The notes under the pieces are model-generated. The model was not told the DNA's origin, did no database searches, and worked only from the letters and a program-made list of their open reading frames with translations. This document shows positions 1 through 11,490 of a stretch of 64,000 nt of DNA, piece by piece. The position numbers were made by a program, and so were the translations under genes. The stretch comes from Rhodanobacter sp. A1T4. Its GTDB lineage: Bacteria > Pseudomonadota > Gammaproteobacteria > Xanthomonadales > Rhodanobacteraceae. Each line of letters opens with the position of its first letter. Position 1 is the first letter of the stretch. The DNA lies in NCBI RefSeq assembly GCF_014207185.1, contig NZ_JACHCP010000001.1:227512-291511 (forward strand), read 5' to 3'.

Positions 1-126
1 TACAGGCCGAACATAGCGAGCTACAGGCCGAACATAGCGAGCTACAGGCCGAACATAGCGAGCTACAGGCCGAACATAGCGAGCTACAGGCCGAACATAG
101 CGAGCTACAGGCCGAACATAACGTAC
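1..126 (+). repeat. 21-bp tandem repeat, about six copies, coding
   Basis: The first 105 bases are five back-to-back copies of a 21-bp unit (tacaggccgaacatagcgag plus c), and a sixth copy at 106-126 diverges at its end (..aacgtac). Read in the frame of the following partial gene, each copy encodes the heptad QAEHSEL, so the array is a perfectly repeated coiled-coil heptad. The array runs off the window's left edge, so its full copy number is unknown. Confidence 0.93.
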
Positions 127-629
127 TTAGTGAACGCGCCAGCAAATCAGCGCACGCCCTCACGACCGCCAATGATGAAATCGAGCGATTGCGGATGCTG
201 GTTAACACGCAAACTTGGCGTTTGAGTGTGTCTGATCAGGCGAAGGCGCACGCAGAGTCGGAGTTGGCGCTGATAAGACGCAGTCGTTCATGGCGTTTGA
301 CATATCCGTTGCGGGCGGCAAAACCGCTCATTCGCGCAGTCTGCGCGCGCACGGCACGAGTGCTGGTCAGATTGCCTGGCATTCGTCCGCTCACACGCCT
401 CCTCCTCAACCATCGCCCCAGTTTCAAGCAGCGGCTTGTTATCCTGATGTACGGGTTGCCGTCAACACATGAGGCGTCGGCATCGAATGCGACGAATCAG
501 GCACCTTTGGCCGGTAGCAGCGCAGATAGTGACGCAACATCGCATGAGTTTGCCAGTCCTTCGCGTTCAGCGAGCGAAGCGTTTGAATCGCTGAAGCGGT
601 ACCGTAAATCGAAAGAGAAAGCACGCTGA
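3..629 (+). CDS. C-terminal part of coiled-coil polysaccharide-locus protein (start outside window)
   Basis: The frame is open from the left edge to the TGA at 627-629, about 208 codons, and begins inside QAEHSEL heptad repeats, so this is the tail of a larger protein. After the coiled coil it has a basic segment with SRSWRLTYPLR near the middle. That signature often follows the coiled coil in large glycosyltransferase or methyltransferase proteins of O-antigen and capsule loci (family knowledge). The last 60 residues are polar and probably disordered. It lies 27 bp upstream of a triple glycosyltransferase gene on the same strand, probably in one operon. The enzymatic domain, if any, is outside the window, so its activity cannot be stated. 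An internal TTG at 189 is not needed as a start. Confidence 0.75.
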   Translation, partial: QAEHSELQAEHSELQAEHSELQAEHSELQAEHSELQAEHNVLSERASKSAHALTTANDEIERLRMLVNTQTWRLSVSDQAKAHAESELALIRRSRSWRLTYPLRAAKPLIRAVCARTARVLVRLPGIRPLTRLLLNHRPSFKQRLVILMYGLPSTHEASASNATNQAPLAGSSADSDATSHEFASPSRSASEAFESLKRYRKSKEKAR

Positions 630-656
630 AGGCGTGCGCTGCCAGGGAAAAGTTTT

Positions 657-3600
657 ATGCGTTTGGTGCTGGATCTGCAGGCTTGTCAGACTACTGGAAG
701 CCGCTTTCGGGGAATCGGTCGCTATTCGATGGCTTTGACCAAGGCCATGATCAACCGTGCCCAAGCACATGAAATCTGGGTGGCGCTCAACGGTGCATTC
801 CCTGATTCGATCGAGGCGGTAAGGAGTGATTTGCGGGACTTGATCCCGGCCGATCGCATTCGTGTCTGGGATGTGCCTGGCCCGGTGGCGGCCGGGAATG
901 CCGCATGCGCCTGGCAGCGAAAGGCCGCCGAAGTGCTGCGAGAGGCATATTTGCATGATCTGAGGCCTGATCTGGTCCACATCAGCTCGCTTTTCGAGGG
1001 GCTGGTTGACGATGCGGTGACTAGCGTGGGGCATGGAGTGCTTTCGTCGCCCGCCGCCGTGACCTTGTTCGATTTGATTCCGCTGATCAATCAGGGCACG
1101 TATTTGTCGAACCCTGTCGTCAAGGATTGGTATTTCGACAAGGTGGCGTCGCTGCGCAAGGCAAAGTTATTGCTTGCGATATCGGAAAGCTCGCGGCAGG
1201 AGGCGATCGAACATCTGGGGATTCCTGCGGCGCACGTAGTCAACATTTCGTCGGCCGCGGACCCGATGTTCCGTCCCGTCCATGTTGCCCGTGATATCGA
1301 GGATGCGTTGCGCGCCAAGTTCGGCCTATCGCGGCCGTTCATCATGTACACGGGCGGCATCGACCATCGCAAGAACATCGAGGGGTTGATCCGTGCGTTT
1401 GCGATGCTGCCGGAAGGGGCCAGACGGGCCAATCAGCTGGCTATCGTATGCAAGGTACAGGACGAGGAGCGTGTCCGTCTGCATGGACTGGCTACCAAGT
1501 TTGGCCTGGGACCAGACGAGTTAATCATGAGCGGGTTCGTCTCCGATGATGAACTCGTGGCGTTGTGCAATCTTTGCCGACTGTTTGTCTTTCCATCCTG
1601 GCACGAGGGTTTCGGTCTTCCTGCGCTGGAGGCCATGGCCTGCGGCGCGCCGGTGATCGCCGCAAATACGTCCAGCCTGCCGGAGGTCGTTGGGCGAGCA
1701 GATGCGCTGTTCGACCCGCATCACGACGAGGCGATCGCGGAAGCCATGCAGCGAGTGCTCACCGATGACGATTTTCGACGTGACCTCGCGCGCCATGGCC
1801 CCGAGCGTGCCCGTCTTTTTTCTTGGGACGAGACCGCACGCCGCGCTTTGGATGCGATGGAGGCCACCGTTGCGTCCGGATCAAGCGCTAGGTCGTTCCC
1901 GGTAGCCCAGAGTGCGAACAAGCCTCGCCTGGCCTTCGTATCCCCGTTGCCGCCGGAACGCAGCGGTATTGCCAATTACAGTGCCGAGCTATTGCCGGCG
2001 CTTGCCAAGCATTACGAAATTGACGTTGTCAACGATCAGGCGACGCTGGCCGATCCATTGCTGGCTGACCGCTTTCCGATACGAAGCGTGGCATGGTTTG
2101 AAGAACATGCGTCTACCTATGAGCGGGTGATTTACCATTTCGGAAACTCGCCGTTTCACAGCCACATGTTCGGCCTGCTGCGCCGGATTCCCGGTGTGGT
2201 GGTACTGCACGATTTTTATCTTGGTCATATCCTTCGTTATCTCGAATCCACGAATGATGTGCCGCAGGGATGGTGGTCCGCTTTGTACGAGTCACATGGT
2301 TATCCGGCGTTGATCGAGCGCGCGGCATCCATGGATAGCGAGTCGCTTGCGACGAAATACCCATGCAGTTGGCGTACTCTCGTCGATGCTGATGGTGTCA
2401 TCGTGCATTCCAGGTTCAGTGCGAACCTCGTGGAACAGTGGTATGGCTCTCGCTTGGCAGAGCGGGTGCGTCAAGTGCCGCTCATGCGTCAATGCGGTCC
2501 TGTGTCGATCCAAAGAGAAAACGCCCGTGCCCGGTTGGGGCTGCCCAAGAATGCATTTATCGTTGCCACCTTCGGCATTATCAGCCCTGCCAAACTGGTA
2601 CACCGCCTACTGGATGCATGGAGGGTGTCCTGCTTCGCGGTGGAACAGGATTGCCTGCTCGTGCTGGCCGGTGAGACGAATGATCCGCAGTACATCATTC
2701 AGCTGAACGCGCGCATGCCGCTCACGGCATCGGCCGTCGAAGGGGGCGTGATCAAGACCGACTTTCTCGAACAGACGAAGTACCAGGACATGCTGGAGGC
2801 AGTGGATGTTGCGGTGCAGCTGCGAGCCGATACGCGTGGTGAAACTTCGGGGGCCGTGTTGGATTGCCTGGCGCACGGTATTCCCACCATCGTCAACGCG
2901 CATGGGGCAGTGACTGAACTGCCACATGATGTACTGTTGGTACTACCGGATGCTTTCAGTGATCAGGAGCTGGCGTTGGCGCTTGCGGCGTTGCGGAGCG
3001 ATGCATCACTTCGTGATCGGCTGAGCCGGGCTGGGCGCGCTTATGTCGAACATAAGCTGGCCCCTGATCGCGTGGCTCAGTTGTATCGAGATGCCATTGA
3101 GACTTTTGTCGAATCCAGTCCGCGTCGGCGTCTGGATGAATTGGCCGAGGCCGTTGTCGAGGCAACCGTAGACGTGGATGCCTCCGATAGCCAGCTTGCG
3201 GGAGCTGCCCGGGTCATGGCTGCAGTCCGTCCGCTGGGCGGTCTGCAGCGCCAGCTGTTTGTGGATGTTTCCGTGCTGGTGCAAACGGATGCTCGGAGCG
3301 GTATTCAGCGAGTGGTACGTAGCGTGCTATCGGAACTACTCGCCAGACCACCCGCAGGTATGCGTATCGAACCAGTTTATACGGACGGTTCGGGTGCTTA
3401 CCATTATGCACGCCGGTTTACAGCGCGGTTCCTCCACCTTCCTTTCGTTCCCCAACCTGATGCCGCGATCGAGGGAGCGCCTGGTGACACGTTTCTGGGT
3501 CTGGACCTGTCAGCGCACGTCATCCCGGGCATGACGGATTATTTTCGCTCGCTGCGGGATAACGGTGTCTCCATCCAGTTCATCCTGTACGACCTTTTGC

Positions 3601-4952
3601 CGGCCCTGCAGCCGCAGTGGTTTCCTGCCGATCTGGCGGAGCATCTGCAGCGCTGGTATGTCGCCATTGCGGAAGTGTCAGAGCGTGTCATTGCGATATC
3701 CGGGTCGGTGGCGAACGAGTATCGCGACTGGCTCGATGGTGCGCAGCCCGCGCGTCGGCAGCCGCTTCAGATCGGCTATTTCCATCTTGGTGCGGATATT
3801 GAATCGAGCGCCCCGACTCGAGGCATTGACGCCGCAACTCAGTTCGAGATCGACGCCATCGCCGGCCGACCGGCGTTCCTGATGGTAGGGACGGTCGAGC
3901 CTAGAAAAGGCCATGCCCAGGCGCTCGATGCGTTTGACCGGCTGTGGGCATCCGGTTCGGATGCGGTTCTGGTGATTGTCGGCAAACGTGGCTGGCGAAT
4001 TGATGTCTTGGCCAACCGACTGAGCGAGCATCGTGAACGTGGGCGCCGCCTCTACTGGTTTGAAAATGTCAGTGACGATGCACTGGAATCGATCTACAGT
4101 CGATCCGCGTTGCTGTTGGCTTCATCCATGGGCGAGGGTTTCGGCCTACCCTTGATCGAGGCGGCCCGTCGCCACCTGCCGCTGCTGGTTCGGGACATCC
4201 CCGTATTTCGTGAGGTGGCTGGTTCCGGCGCCATGTATTTCCGCGCCGATTCCGCCGAGGAACTTGCCGGATCCATCCAGATAGCCTTGGATGACTGGCG
4301 CAAGGGTGAATTACCCGATCCAGGCCTGGTCAAGGCGCTGACCTGGAAGGAGAGTTCATCGCAATTGCTGGATGCATTTCGTGGAGAACGCGATGTCAGC
4401 TCATGGAATCCGGGCGAACGATTCTACTTTCCCGTGAACCATCCGGCACTTCATGCAGAGGTTGGTTCCGCTGCTAATGGTAGTCTGTCGGCAGATGGCG
4501 TGGCGGGGTACCTGTTTCACAGCCGTGAGCTTCAGCTCGGCAAAGGCACCTATGCACTGCGCATCCATGGCGAGATGGTCGCCTCATCCGAAGCGTATGT
4601 CGAAGCCGCCAGTGATCACGGCGGGCGAGTACGCTTGCATGCCAGGATTGCCGATATGGCGCCGATGGAAAATATGATTTGCGAATACCTGTTGACGCTC
4701 GATGGTGACGCGGAGAATTTCATTTTTCGCCTGTGGGTGGATGAGGATGCTCGATTGTCCGTCAGTACCCTGGAGATTTGCGTATTGGAACAGCCCAAGC
4801 TTCGGGCACTGGAAGCAGGGCACGCAAAGGGTTCATCGACAGCAGCAGTACCAGTACCCGGTGAAGGCGAGTCAAGTGCAGGCAGCTGGGGCCATCCAGT
4901 TGCAAAAGCGAAGGGTTCGGATACTTCTTGGCATTCCGGATCGCCACCTTGA
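657..4952 (+). CDS. Giant multidomain glycosyltransferase with three GT-B (GT4-like) modules, 1431 aa
   Basis: The protein starts MRLVLDLQACQT with an RGIGRYS motif, typical of the N-terminus of GT4 enzymes in polysaccharide loci. Module 1 (about residues 1-400) carries E317-x7-E325 in HEGFGLPALE, the nucleotide-sugar site of GT4. Module 2 begins near residue 423 (PERSGIANYSAEL) and has ETSGAVLD at the matching place, so the spacing and second acid differ from the canonical motif. Module 3 (about 860-1235) again has a full motif, E1160 and E1168 in GEGFGLPLIE. About 175 residues without a GT motif follow. No membrane segment is evident, so it is probably cytoplasmic or peripheral. AGGGA at 644-648 precedes the ATG. 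With gmd and rmd downstream, a natural reading is a polymerising or multi-step rhamnosyl/mannosyltransferase building O-antigen or capsule. Substrate and linkage are inference. Confidence 0.88.
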   Translation: MRLVLDLQACQTTGSRFRGIGRYSMALTKAMINRAQAHEIWVALNGAFPDSIEAVRSDLRDLIPADRIRVWDVPGPVAAGNAACAWQRKAAEVLREAYLHDLRPDLVHISSLFEGLVDDAVTSVGHGVLSSPAAVTLFDLIPLINQGTYLSNPVVKDWYFDKVASLRKAKLLLAISESSRQEAIEHLGIPAAHVVNISSAADPMFRPVHVARDIEDALRAKFGLSRPFIMYTGGIDHRKNIEGLIRAFAMLPEGARRANQLAIVCKVQDEERVRLHGLATKFGLGPDELIMSGFVSDDELVALCNLCRLFVFPSWHEGFGLPALEAMACGAPVIAANTSSLPEVVGRADALFDPHHDEAIAEAMQRVLTDDDFRRDLARHGPERARLFSWDETARRALDAMEATVASGSSARSFPVAQSANKPRLAFVSPLPPERSGIANYSAELLPALAKHYEIDVVNDQATLADPLLADRFPIRSVAWFEEHASTYERVIYHFGNSPFHSHMFGLLRRIPGVVVLHDFYLGHILRYLESTNDVPQGWWSALYESHGYPALIERAASMDSESLATKYPCSWRTLVDADGVIVHSRFSANLVEQWYGSRLAERVRQVPLMRQCGPVSIQRENARARLGLPKNAFIVATFGIISPAKLVHRLLDAWRVSCFAVEQDCLLVLAGETNDPQYIIQLNARMPLTASAVEGGVIKTDFLEQTKYQDMLEAVDVAVQLRADTRGETSGAVLDCLAHGIPTIVNAHGAVTELPHDVLLVLPDAFSDQELALALAALRSDASLRDRLSRAGRAYVEHKLAPDRVAQLYRDAIETFVESSPRRRLDELAEAVVEATVDVDASDSQLAGAARVMAAVRPLGGLQRQLFVDVSVLVQTDARSGIQRVVRSVLSELLARPPAGMRIEPVYTDGSGAYHYARRFTARFLHLPFVPQPDAAIEGAPGDTFLGLDLSAHVIPGMTDYFRSLRDNGVSIQFILYDLLPALQPQWFPADLAEHLQRWYVAIAEVSERVIAISGSVANEYRDWLDGAQPARRQPLQIGYFHLGADIESSAPTRGIDAATQFEIDAIAGRPAFLMVGTVEPRKGHAQALDAFDRLWASGSDAVLVIVGKRGWRIDVLANRLSEHRERGRRLYWFENVSDDALESIYSRSALLLASSMGEGFGLPLIEAARRHLPLLVRDIPVFREVAGSGAMYFRADSAEELAGSIQIALDDWRKGELPDPGLVKALTWKESSSQLLDAFRGERDVSSWNPGERFYFPVNHPALHAEVGSAANGSLSADGVAGYLFHSRELQLGKGTYALRIHGEMVASSEAYVEAASDHGGRVRLHARIADMAPMENMICEYLLTLDGDAENFIFRLWVDEDARLSVSTLEICVLEQPKLRALEAGHAKGSSTAAVPVPGEGESSAGSWGHPVAKAKGSDTSWHSGSPP

Positions 4953-5048
4953 AGAGGCGACTATAGGGCGCTCTGATGTATGGTCACTCGCTATGCGTGG
5001 AGTCCCTGCTTGCTGTGGCATCAGTGGTGCGTCGTAAACAACCGGGAA

Positions 5049-5101
5049 CCTGCGCAGGATAGTGCGCAGGCTGACTACTAAAGGACTTCCTTTGGAGGTC
5101 C
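5049..5101 (+). other. Two consecutive hairpins between triple GT gene and gmd
   Basis: The 188-bp gap before gmd holds a perfect 8-bp inverted repeat, cctgcgca (5049-5056) and tgcgcagg (5063-5070). A second stem, ggacttcc (5083-5090) and ggaggtcc (5094-5101), closes on a TTT loop with one G-T wobble. No T-tract follows either stem, so they are more likely mRNA-processing or attenuation structures than a classic terminator. Function is unknown. Confidence 0.45.
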
Positions 5102-5140
5102 CGGTAAGATATTCACTTAATCGATTTTGAGATGTATTGA

Positions 5141-6175
<1,035 letters not shown>

Positions 6176-6176
6176 C

Positions 6177-7070
6177 GTGGGTCGACCACGTGCATTGCTG
6201 ACCGGTCGTAACGGGTTCACGGGGCGGTATGTGGCCCGCGAGCTTGAGGCTGCCGGGTACGAGGTCGTTGGGCTGAGCGACCGTCAAGACCCCGCGGATA
6301 TGGGTTCGATTACCGCTAACCTGCTCGATCGCGAAGCAGTGCATGCAGCGGTTGCCGCGGTGCAGCCGGATGTGGTGCTGCATCTGGCAGCGATTTCATT
6401 CGTTGCCTATGGCGATGTGGACGAGATCTATCGCGTGAATGTTGTCGGCACGCGCAACCTGCTTGATGCCCTGGCGTCTGCGCCGAAGTCGCCACAATTG
6501 GTGGTGCTGGCGAGCAGCGCCAACGTCTACGGAAATACGGATGTCGAGCCGATCACTGAGGCTACGCCGCTGACGCCGGAAAATGACTATGCGGTGAGCA
6601 AGTGCGCCATGGAATACATGGCGCGACTGTGGATAGGCAAGTTGCCCATCGTCATCACCCGGCCATTCAACTACACCGGCGTAGGGCAATCCGAGCAGTT
6701 CCTGATTCCGAAGATAGTGGCCCACTTCCGTCGCGGTGAACGAGTCATCGAACTTGGCAATACGCAAGTAGTGCGGGATTTTGGTGATGTGCGTGATGTG
6801 GCCGCGATATATGCGAGCCTGATTCGATCGAGGCCTGTCAATAAGGTTTTCAACATCTGCACGGGTGTCGGTCACTCCCTTGGCGATGTGCTGGATATGA
6901 TGTGCGAGATCGCGGGTTACAGAATGGAAGTTCGCGTGAATCCACAGTTTGTACGGGCGAACGAGGTGGCTCGACTGGTCGGCTCTAATGCCGGTATTCA
7001 CGGTGTGCTGGGAATGGTTACAGCCAGATCCTTGCGTGAAACGTTGGCATGGATGTATGCCGGCGATTGA
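6177..7070 (+). CDS. rmd: GDP-6-deoxy-D-lyxo-4-hexulose reductase (GDP-D-rhamnose forming)
   Basis: This SDR reductase would reduce the product of Gmd to GDP-D-rhamnose. It has the Rossmann motif TGRNGFTG (residues 9-16), SSANVYG, Y138-x3-K142 (YAVSK) and RPFNYTG, all typical of RmlD/Rmd-like enzymes. I choose the GTG at 6177, one base after the gmd stop, with GGAG at 6161-6164. A TTG at 6135 would overlap gmd by 41 bases and add residues not expected before the Rossmann strand. Length from the GTG is 297 residues. The tight gmd coupling supports Rmd, but a GDP-4-keto-6-deoxymannose reductase of different stereochemistry cannot be excluded from sequence alone. Confidence 0.88.
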   Translation: MGRPRALLTGRNGFTGRYVARELEAAGYEVVGLSDRQDPADMGSITANLLDREAVHAAVAAVQPDVVLHLAAISFVAYGDVDEIYRVNVVGTRNLLDALASAPKSPQLVVLASSANVYGNTDVEPITEATPLTPENDYAVSKCAMEYMARLWIGKLPIVITRPFNYTGVGQSEQFLIPKIVAHFRRGERVIELGNTQVVRDFGDVRDVAAIYASLIRSRPVNKVFNICTGVGHSLGDVLDMMCEIAGYRMEVRVNPQFVRANEVARLVGSNAGIHGVLGMVTARSLRETLAWMYAGD

Positions 7071-7142
7071 TCGTGAGCAGCGTATATGGTGGGAGTTCGA
7101 GGTGTGTCATGTGTGGGTTTTGCATTGATTAAAGGGGGTGGT

Positions 7143-9737
7143 ATGGGGCGGACAGTTGGGGAGGCCAATGGCTTGGTCGATCGCGGGCTTGAAGGGGTCG
7201 TTGTCTGGGTGCTGCTTGCCAGTGGGCTTGGTTTGGCGGCTACGCTCGCGCATCACTTTCTCGCGCCGCAGGTATGCATCGCCTCCGCCCTCCTCACAGG
7301 CATCTATGCATGGAGCACTCGGGGGCGCAGATCCTCAAGTTTGCTGGCTGGCGTAAAGCCGAAGCACATGATCCTACTGATCCTGGTCTGCCTGTTTTTC
7401 AGGTTGCCGGCTTTCAACCATGTGCAAGGTGGGCAGGATGAGGGGCTGTACGTCAACATGGCCAACTACATCGAGCGTACCGGAAGTCTCGACATATGGG
7501 ACACGCCGCTTGAGCAGCTAAAGGGTACGCCTTTCGTCGAACGTTATCTTGCTGAGAACCGTCACTTGAGCACAGATCCCGCATCTCTAAATGCGGGATC
7601 CTACGTGGGTGGCGTCTACTCTCGTAGTCCCACTGGGGACGACCTCTATTTCCAGTTTTACCATTTATTCCCGATATGGATGGCACTTGCTGCTGGAGTC
7701 TTCGGCAGTACATTAGCAGTGTATGCACTGACGTTGTTTGCACTGCTTTCCGTGGTGTTCATGTACTGTTTGACGTTGGTACTGACTGGATCATCGCGTA
7801 CCGCATTGATTGCGGGATTGCTGCTGGCACTTAATCCACTGCATGCCTTTTTTTCGAAATTTCCGGTCACTGAGGTGCCTGCATTGGCATTCTCATTGAT
7901 AGGTTTCACCTATCTCGCATTGTTCTGGCGCGCCGAGGAGGGCTCGCGCCACAGGCGCTGGCTGCTGCTGTCCATGCTCAGCTTCGGCGCCTTGTTTATG
8001 ACACGCATCAGCGGGTTCATGTGCGTTCCGTTCTTGATCGTCGTGGCGGTGGTGAGTGCCGCCAATGATGCGGATCGCATGCGCCGAAATTACATGCAGC
8101 TCTGGGTGCTGGGTGTGGTAGCACTCTATGCCGTTTCGGTGTCCTATGGATTGCGCTGGTCGTATCAGTACGCAGTGGATATATATCGTGGTTCCTTCGG
8201 ACGTATCTTCCCTTCTCACTGGCAGGGCGGTGTGGTTGCTCTGGTAGCGGTGGTGCTGATCATCTGGTTTGGTCTGGTCGCCCTGGCGCAAACTAGCATG
8301 CGCCCCCGTATCGACAAGCTCATCGTCGTACCATTGCGTCGTGCCATCGCGCCGATTGTCCTGATCAGTCTTGTGTTGGGAATTTACAAGATCTATCAAC
8401 TGGGCTGGACAACTCACTATCAAGGCGATGTCTGGCTGGATACGCAGTGGGGGCTTGCAGGCAGCCATTGGTGGGCGGTGAAGGCCAGCAGTCTGGTGGC
8501 ACTATTCGTCTACACAGGGCCACTGCTGCCATTGGCATTTCTTGGTCTTGCCTTGCGGCGCCAGAATGAGCCGCGTATTGAATTTCTACGGTTGTTCGTG
8601 GCAGGTTTTTTTGTCTATATAGTGCTGTTGCAATGGACAGTGCCCTATGGGCCTTACTATGCGCGTTATCTGCTCAGCGAGGCCGTTCCGTACATGTTGT
8701 TGTTCACCGTGGTGGCATGGGCGTGCATGCCAAAGAACGGTATGCGCAGTGTCCTGAGTGCGATTCTAGCCATCACTCTGATCTACAGCCTTACGGCAAC
8801 GGCAAGTCAGTTGGGAAAGAATGAAAGCGAGGGGGAATACCAGTCCCTGACGAAGTTGCTGGCACCCGTCGACAGCGGCGACATCGTTCTGCTCGATACG
8901 CTGGGGGCTGGCATGCCGGGCAACAATGAGCTCAAAACGCCGATTGTGTATACCTTTGGCCTTAGTGCAGTCACTGTCAGCCGGGCCAGCCTTGCCGATC
9001 ATGCATATGTTGCTGCATTGAATGCGCACTACGATGACGTATTCCTGATCTCGCCGTCTGCTGTAGCTCCTGATGGCTATGAATCGTTGGGCAGCACCCG
9101 GTTCCAGGATAAGGCATATGAGTGGGGTCACTCTTTTCCGCATCAGTTGTTCATGCGCGAGGATGCGCGCCTGTTCCTCTACCGTTTGGTCAGGCTGAGC
9201 CTGGTCAGGCCGGTTTTTCCGCTTGGGCAACCGGAAAGCTTCAAGACACCCGGGGCATGGAACGAGTGGCTGACGAGTGGCTGGAGCGATCCGGAAGCCG
9301 GCGGCGTATGGAGTAGTGGGACACATGCCGAGATCACCATTGACCCGCGGGAGCTATCGCACGTCGTGCAAGGCATTCGCCTGAATTTCGAGGTGTATGG
9401 CCTGGTGGCGGCAGGGCACACACGCCAGCGGATTCAGGTAAGTGTCAACGGTGCGGCCGTCGAAACGCATGAGGTGGTTTATCCGAACAACCAGATGCAA
9501 TTCAATGTCGCGATCCCGGCTGTTGATATGAGTTCATCAAACGGAATTCATATTGCATTCGACCTTCCCGATGCCGTAACCCCGCACTCTATCGGCATGA
9601 ACAACGATCGGCGCATGCTGGGTATCCAACTAGAAACGTTGACAGCATCGCCGATCGATCCAGCTGGTCAGCAGCCTTCACCGATCGTCAGCGAGACTGC
9701 TGCACCGGTTGCACCTGAGATACATAAATTCTATTGA
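7143..9737 (+). CDS. GT-C-type membrane glycosyltransferase (GT39/PMT-like) with C-terminal beta domain
   Basis: A polytopic inner-membrane protein of 864 residues with about a dozen hydrophobic segments in its first 570 residues. An acidic pair, D99-E100 (GGQDEGLYV), lies in the first periplasmic loop, where GT-C enzymes of the GT39/ArnT type bind the lipid-linked donor. The last ~170 residues are soluble and beta-rich and resemble the tail of the membrane protein at 13544-15637. I prefer the ATG at 7143, preceded by AAAGGGGG (7131-7138); an ATG at 7086 adds 19 residues with a weaker ribosome site. It likely transfers a sugar from a polyprenyl carrier onto a periplasmic glycan. Its place between rmd and phosphomannomutase supports a role in that polysaccharide. 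Donor and acceptor are unknown. Confidence 0.8.
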   Translation: MGRTVGEANGLVDRGLEGVVVWVLLASGLGLAATLAHHFLAPQVCIASALLTGIYAWSTRGRRSSSLLAGVKPKHMILLILVCLFFRLPAFNHVQGGQDEGLYVNMANYIERTGSLDIWDTPLEQLKGTPFVERYLAENRHLSTDPASLNAGSYVGGVYSRSPTGDDLYFQFYHLFPIWMALAAGVFGSTLAVYALTLFALLSVVFMYCLTLVLTGSSRTALIAGLLLALNPLHAFFSKFPVTEVPALAFSLIGFTYLALFWRAEEGSRHRRWLLLSMLSFGALFMTRISGFMCVPFLIVVAVVSAANDADRMRRNYMQLWVLGVVALYAVSVSYGLRWSYQYAVDIYRGSFGRIFPSHWQGGVVALVAVVLIIWFGLVALAQTSMRPRIDKLIVVPLRRAIAPIVLISLVLGIYKIYQLGWTTHYQGDVWLDTQWGLAGSHWWAVKASSLVALFVYTGPLLPLAFLGLALRRQNEPRIEFLRLFVAGFFVYIVLLQWTVPYGPYYARYLLSEAVPYMLLFTVVAWACMPKNGMRSVLSAILAITLIYSLTATASQLGKNESEGEYQSLTKLLAPVDSGDIVLLDTLGAGMPGNNELKTPIVYTFGLSAVTVSRASLADHAYVAALNAHYDDVFLISPSAVAPDGYESLGSTRFQDKAYEWGHSFPHQLFMREDARLFLYRLVRLSLVRPVFPLGQPESFKTPGAWNEWLTSGWSDPEAGGVWSSGTHAEITIDPRELSHVVQGIRLNFEVYGLVAAGHTRQRIQVSVNGAAVETHEVVYPNNQMQFNVAIPAVDMSSSNGIHIAFDLPDAVTPHSIGMNNDRRMLGIQLETLTASPIDPAGQQPSPIVSETAAPVAPEIHKFY

Positions 9738-9747
9738 GAACCTATAC

Positions 9748-11091
9748 ATGCTCAAGTGTTTCAAGGCGTACGACATACGCGGTCGTGTACCCGATGACCT
9801 CAATGAGGACATCGCCTATCGGATTGGCCGCGCCTATGCTGAAATTCTGAAACCGCGCGATGTTGTGGTCGGCCAAGATGTGCGCCTCGACAGCCCGACG
9901 CTTGCAGCGGCGCTAACGCGCGGTATCAACGATGGCGGCGCCAATGTCATCGACATAGGCTTGTGCGGGACCGAAGAGGTCTATTTCCAGACCGCGCATC
10001 GTCGTGTCGGTGGCGGCATCATGGTGACCGCTAGCCATAATCCCATGGACTACAACGGCATGAAGCTGGTGCGCGAAGACGCGCGGCCGGTCAGCGGGGA
10101 CACCGGGCTCAGGGACATCGAGGTGTTGGCTGAGTCAGGCGATTTCGCGCCATCGGGCCGAATCGGCTCCGTCCGGTTTGATAATGACAAATCAGCTTAT
10201 ATCGCGCATCTGCTCACCTATATCGACCGTGCAGCCCTGCGTCCGCTCAAGATTGTCGTCAACGCCGGCAATGGCGGTGCCGGTCTGGTGATCGACGAGC
10301 TTGCACCGTACCTGCCGTTCGAGTTCATTCGTATCCATCATGAGCCGGACGGCAGTTTTCCGCATGGCATACCCAATCCGTTGCTACCGGAGAATCGTGC
10401 TGCGACGGCCCAGGCTGTGCGTGAATCCGGTGCGGACATCGGCATTGCCTGGGATGGTGATTTCGATCGTTGCTTCTTCTTTGACGTTGAAGGCCGCTTC
10501 ATCGAAGGGTATTACTTGGTCGGCCTGCTTGCCGCCCAATTGCTGGCCAAGAATCACGGTGGCCGGATCATCCACGATCCGCGCTTGACCTGGAACACCA
10601 TCGAGATGGTGCACGAGGCAGACGGTGTGCCGGTGCTGGGCAAAACCGGTCACGCGTTCATCAAGGAGCGCATGCGTATCGAAGACGCCGTTTACGGTGG
10701 CGAAATGAGCGCGCACCATTACTTCCGCGATTTTGCGTATTGTGACTCGGGGATGATCCCGTGGCTGCTGATTGCCGAGCGTATCTGCCGCACCGGAAAC
10801 CCGTTGGCCGAGATGGTCGAGTCGCGTATGCAGGCCTATCCTTGCAGTGGTGAGATCAATTTTCGGGTGAATGATGCCGCCGTCACGCTGGACCGCATCC
10901 TTGCCCACTACGCAGCAGACTCTCCGATCATCGATCGAACCGACGGTTTGAGCCTTGAATTCCCGGCATGGCGTTTCAATGTGCGCTCGTCCAACACAGA
11001 GCCACTGTTGAGGCTCAATGTGGAGACCCGTGGCGACATGTCATTGCTCCAGGATAAGACTGATGAGTTACGTCGGCTGATCTGTGCATGA
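9748..11091 (+). CDS. manB: Phosphomannomutase/phosphoglucomutase
   Basis: Alpha-D-phosphohexomutase of 447 residues that interconverts mannose-6-phosphate and mannose-1-phosphate (family members often also act on glucose phosphates), supplying GDP-mannose to Gmd. It shows the phosphoserine loop TASHNP with S96, the metal loop DGDFDR (D236, D238, D240), the sugar-binding GEMSAHHYF loop and the phosphate-binding RSSNTEP near residue 413. The ATG at 9748 gives the conserved N-terminus [12 protein letters not shown]. An upstream TTG at 9709 would overlap the previous gene. The symbol could equally be xanA or algC by species convention. No mannose-1-phosphate guanylyltransferase is present in the window. 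Confidence 0.93.
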   Translation: MLKCFKAYDIRGRVPDDLNEDIAYRIGRAYAEILKPRDVVVGQDVRLDSPTLAAALTRGINDGGANVIDIGLCGTEEVYFQTAHRRVGGGIMVTASHNPMDYNGMKLVREDARPVSGDTGLRDIEVLAESGDFAPSGRIGSVRFDNDKSAYIAHLLTYIDRAALRPLKIVVNAGNGGAGLVIDELAPYLPFEFIRIHHEPDGSFPHGIPNPLLPENRAATAQAVRESGADIGIAWDGDFDRCFFFDVEGRFIEGYYLVGLLAAQLLAKNHGGRIIHDPRLTWNTIEMVHEADGVPVLGKTGHAFIKERMRIEDAVYGGEMSAHHYFRDFAYCDSGMIPWLLIAERICRTGNPLAEMVESRMQAYPCSGEINFRVNDAAVTLDRILAHYAADSPIIDRTDGLSLEFPAWRFNVRSSNTEPLLRLNVETRGDMSLLQDKTDELRRLICA

Positions 11092-11235
11092 GGTCATCTG
11101 CGATAAATATGCGGTAAGTTTTCGACAAGGGCTCGTCGGACAAGTGCTTGACGCGTTGATTTGGAGCCGACGTCTCCCCCAATTCGAGTAGTCCGAAGCT
11201 TTAGAGCCCGATCCCATGAGTTGAGAAGATCGGAC

Positions 11236-11490
11236 GTGAAGAAGCGTTTTCGGTAAGAACAGATTACTGGCTCCCTTAGGGAAGCGGAAGCCGACTTGGC
11301 GGTGAAGGTGCTGTGCCGGAGGTACGGCTTCTCCGAGGCGAGTTACTACCTATGACGCAGCAAATTCGGCAGCATGATCGTACTCGATGCCAAGCATCTG
11401 CGTGAGCTGAAGACGGAAAGCACGCGACTGAAGAAGCTGTTAGCTGAGTCGATCCTGGAGATCGAGGGTTGCGAAAAAAGTGGTGACCGC
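11236..11490 (+). pseudogene. IS3/IS407-type OrfA remnant
   Basis: Reading from the GTG at 11236 gives VKKRFR-stop-EQITGSLREAEADLAV, then LCRRYGFSEASYYL-stop-RSKFG, then LKKLLAE. These are hallmark segments of the IS407-group OrfA, whose helix-turn-helix binds the element ends. The first stop (TAA at 11254-11256) interrupts the basic N-terminus. The second (TGA at 11353-11355) stands where the family has the Trp of YYLWRSKFG, a simple TGG to TGA change. Two nonsense mutations make the gene non-functional. Confidence 0.8.

Noticed and set aside
1..126. CRISPR-like repeat array
   Set aside because: The 21-bp units are contiguous with no spacers and lie in frame inside a coding sequence, so this is a protein-coding tandem repeat.
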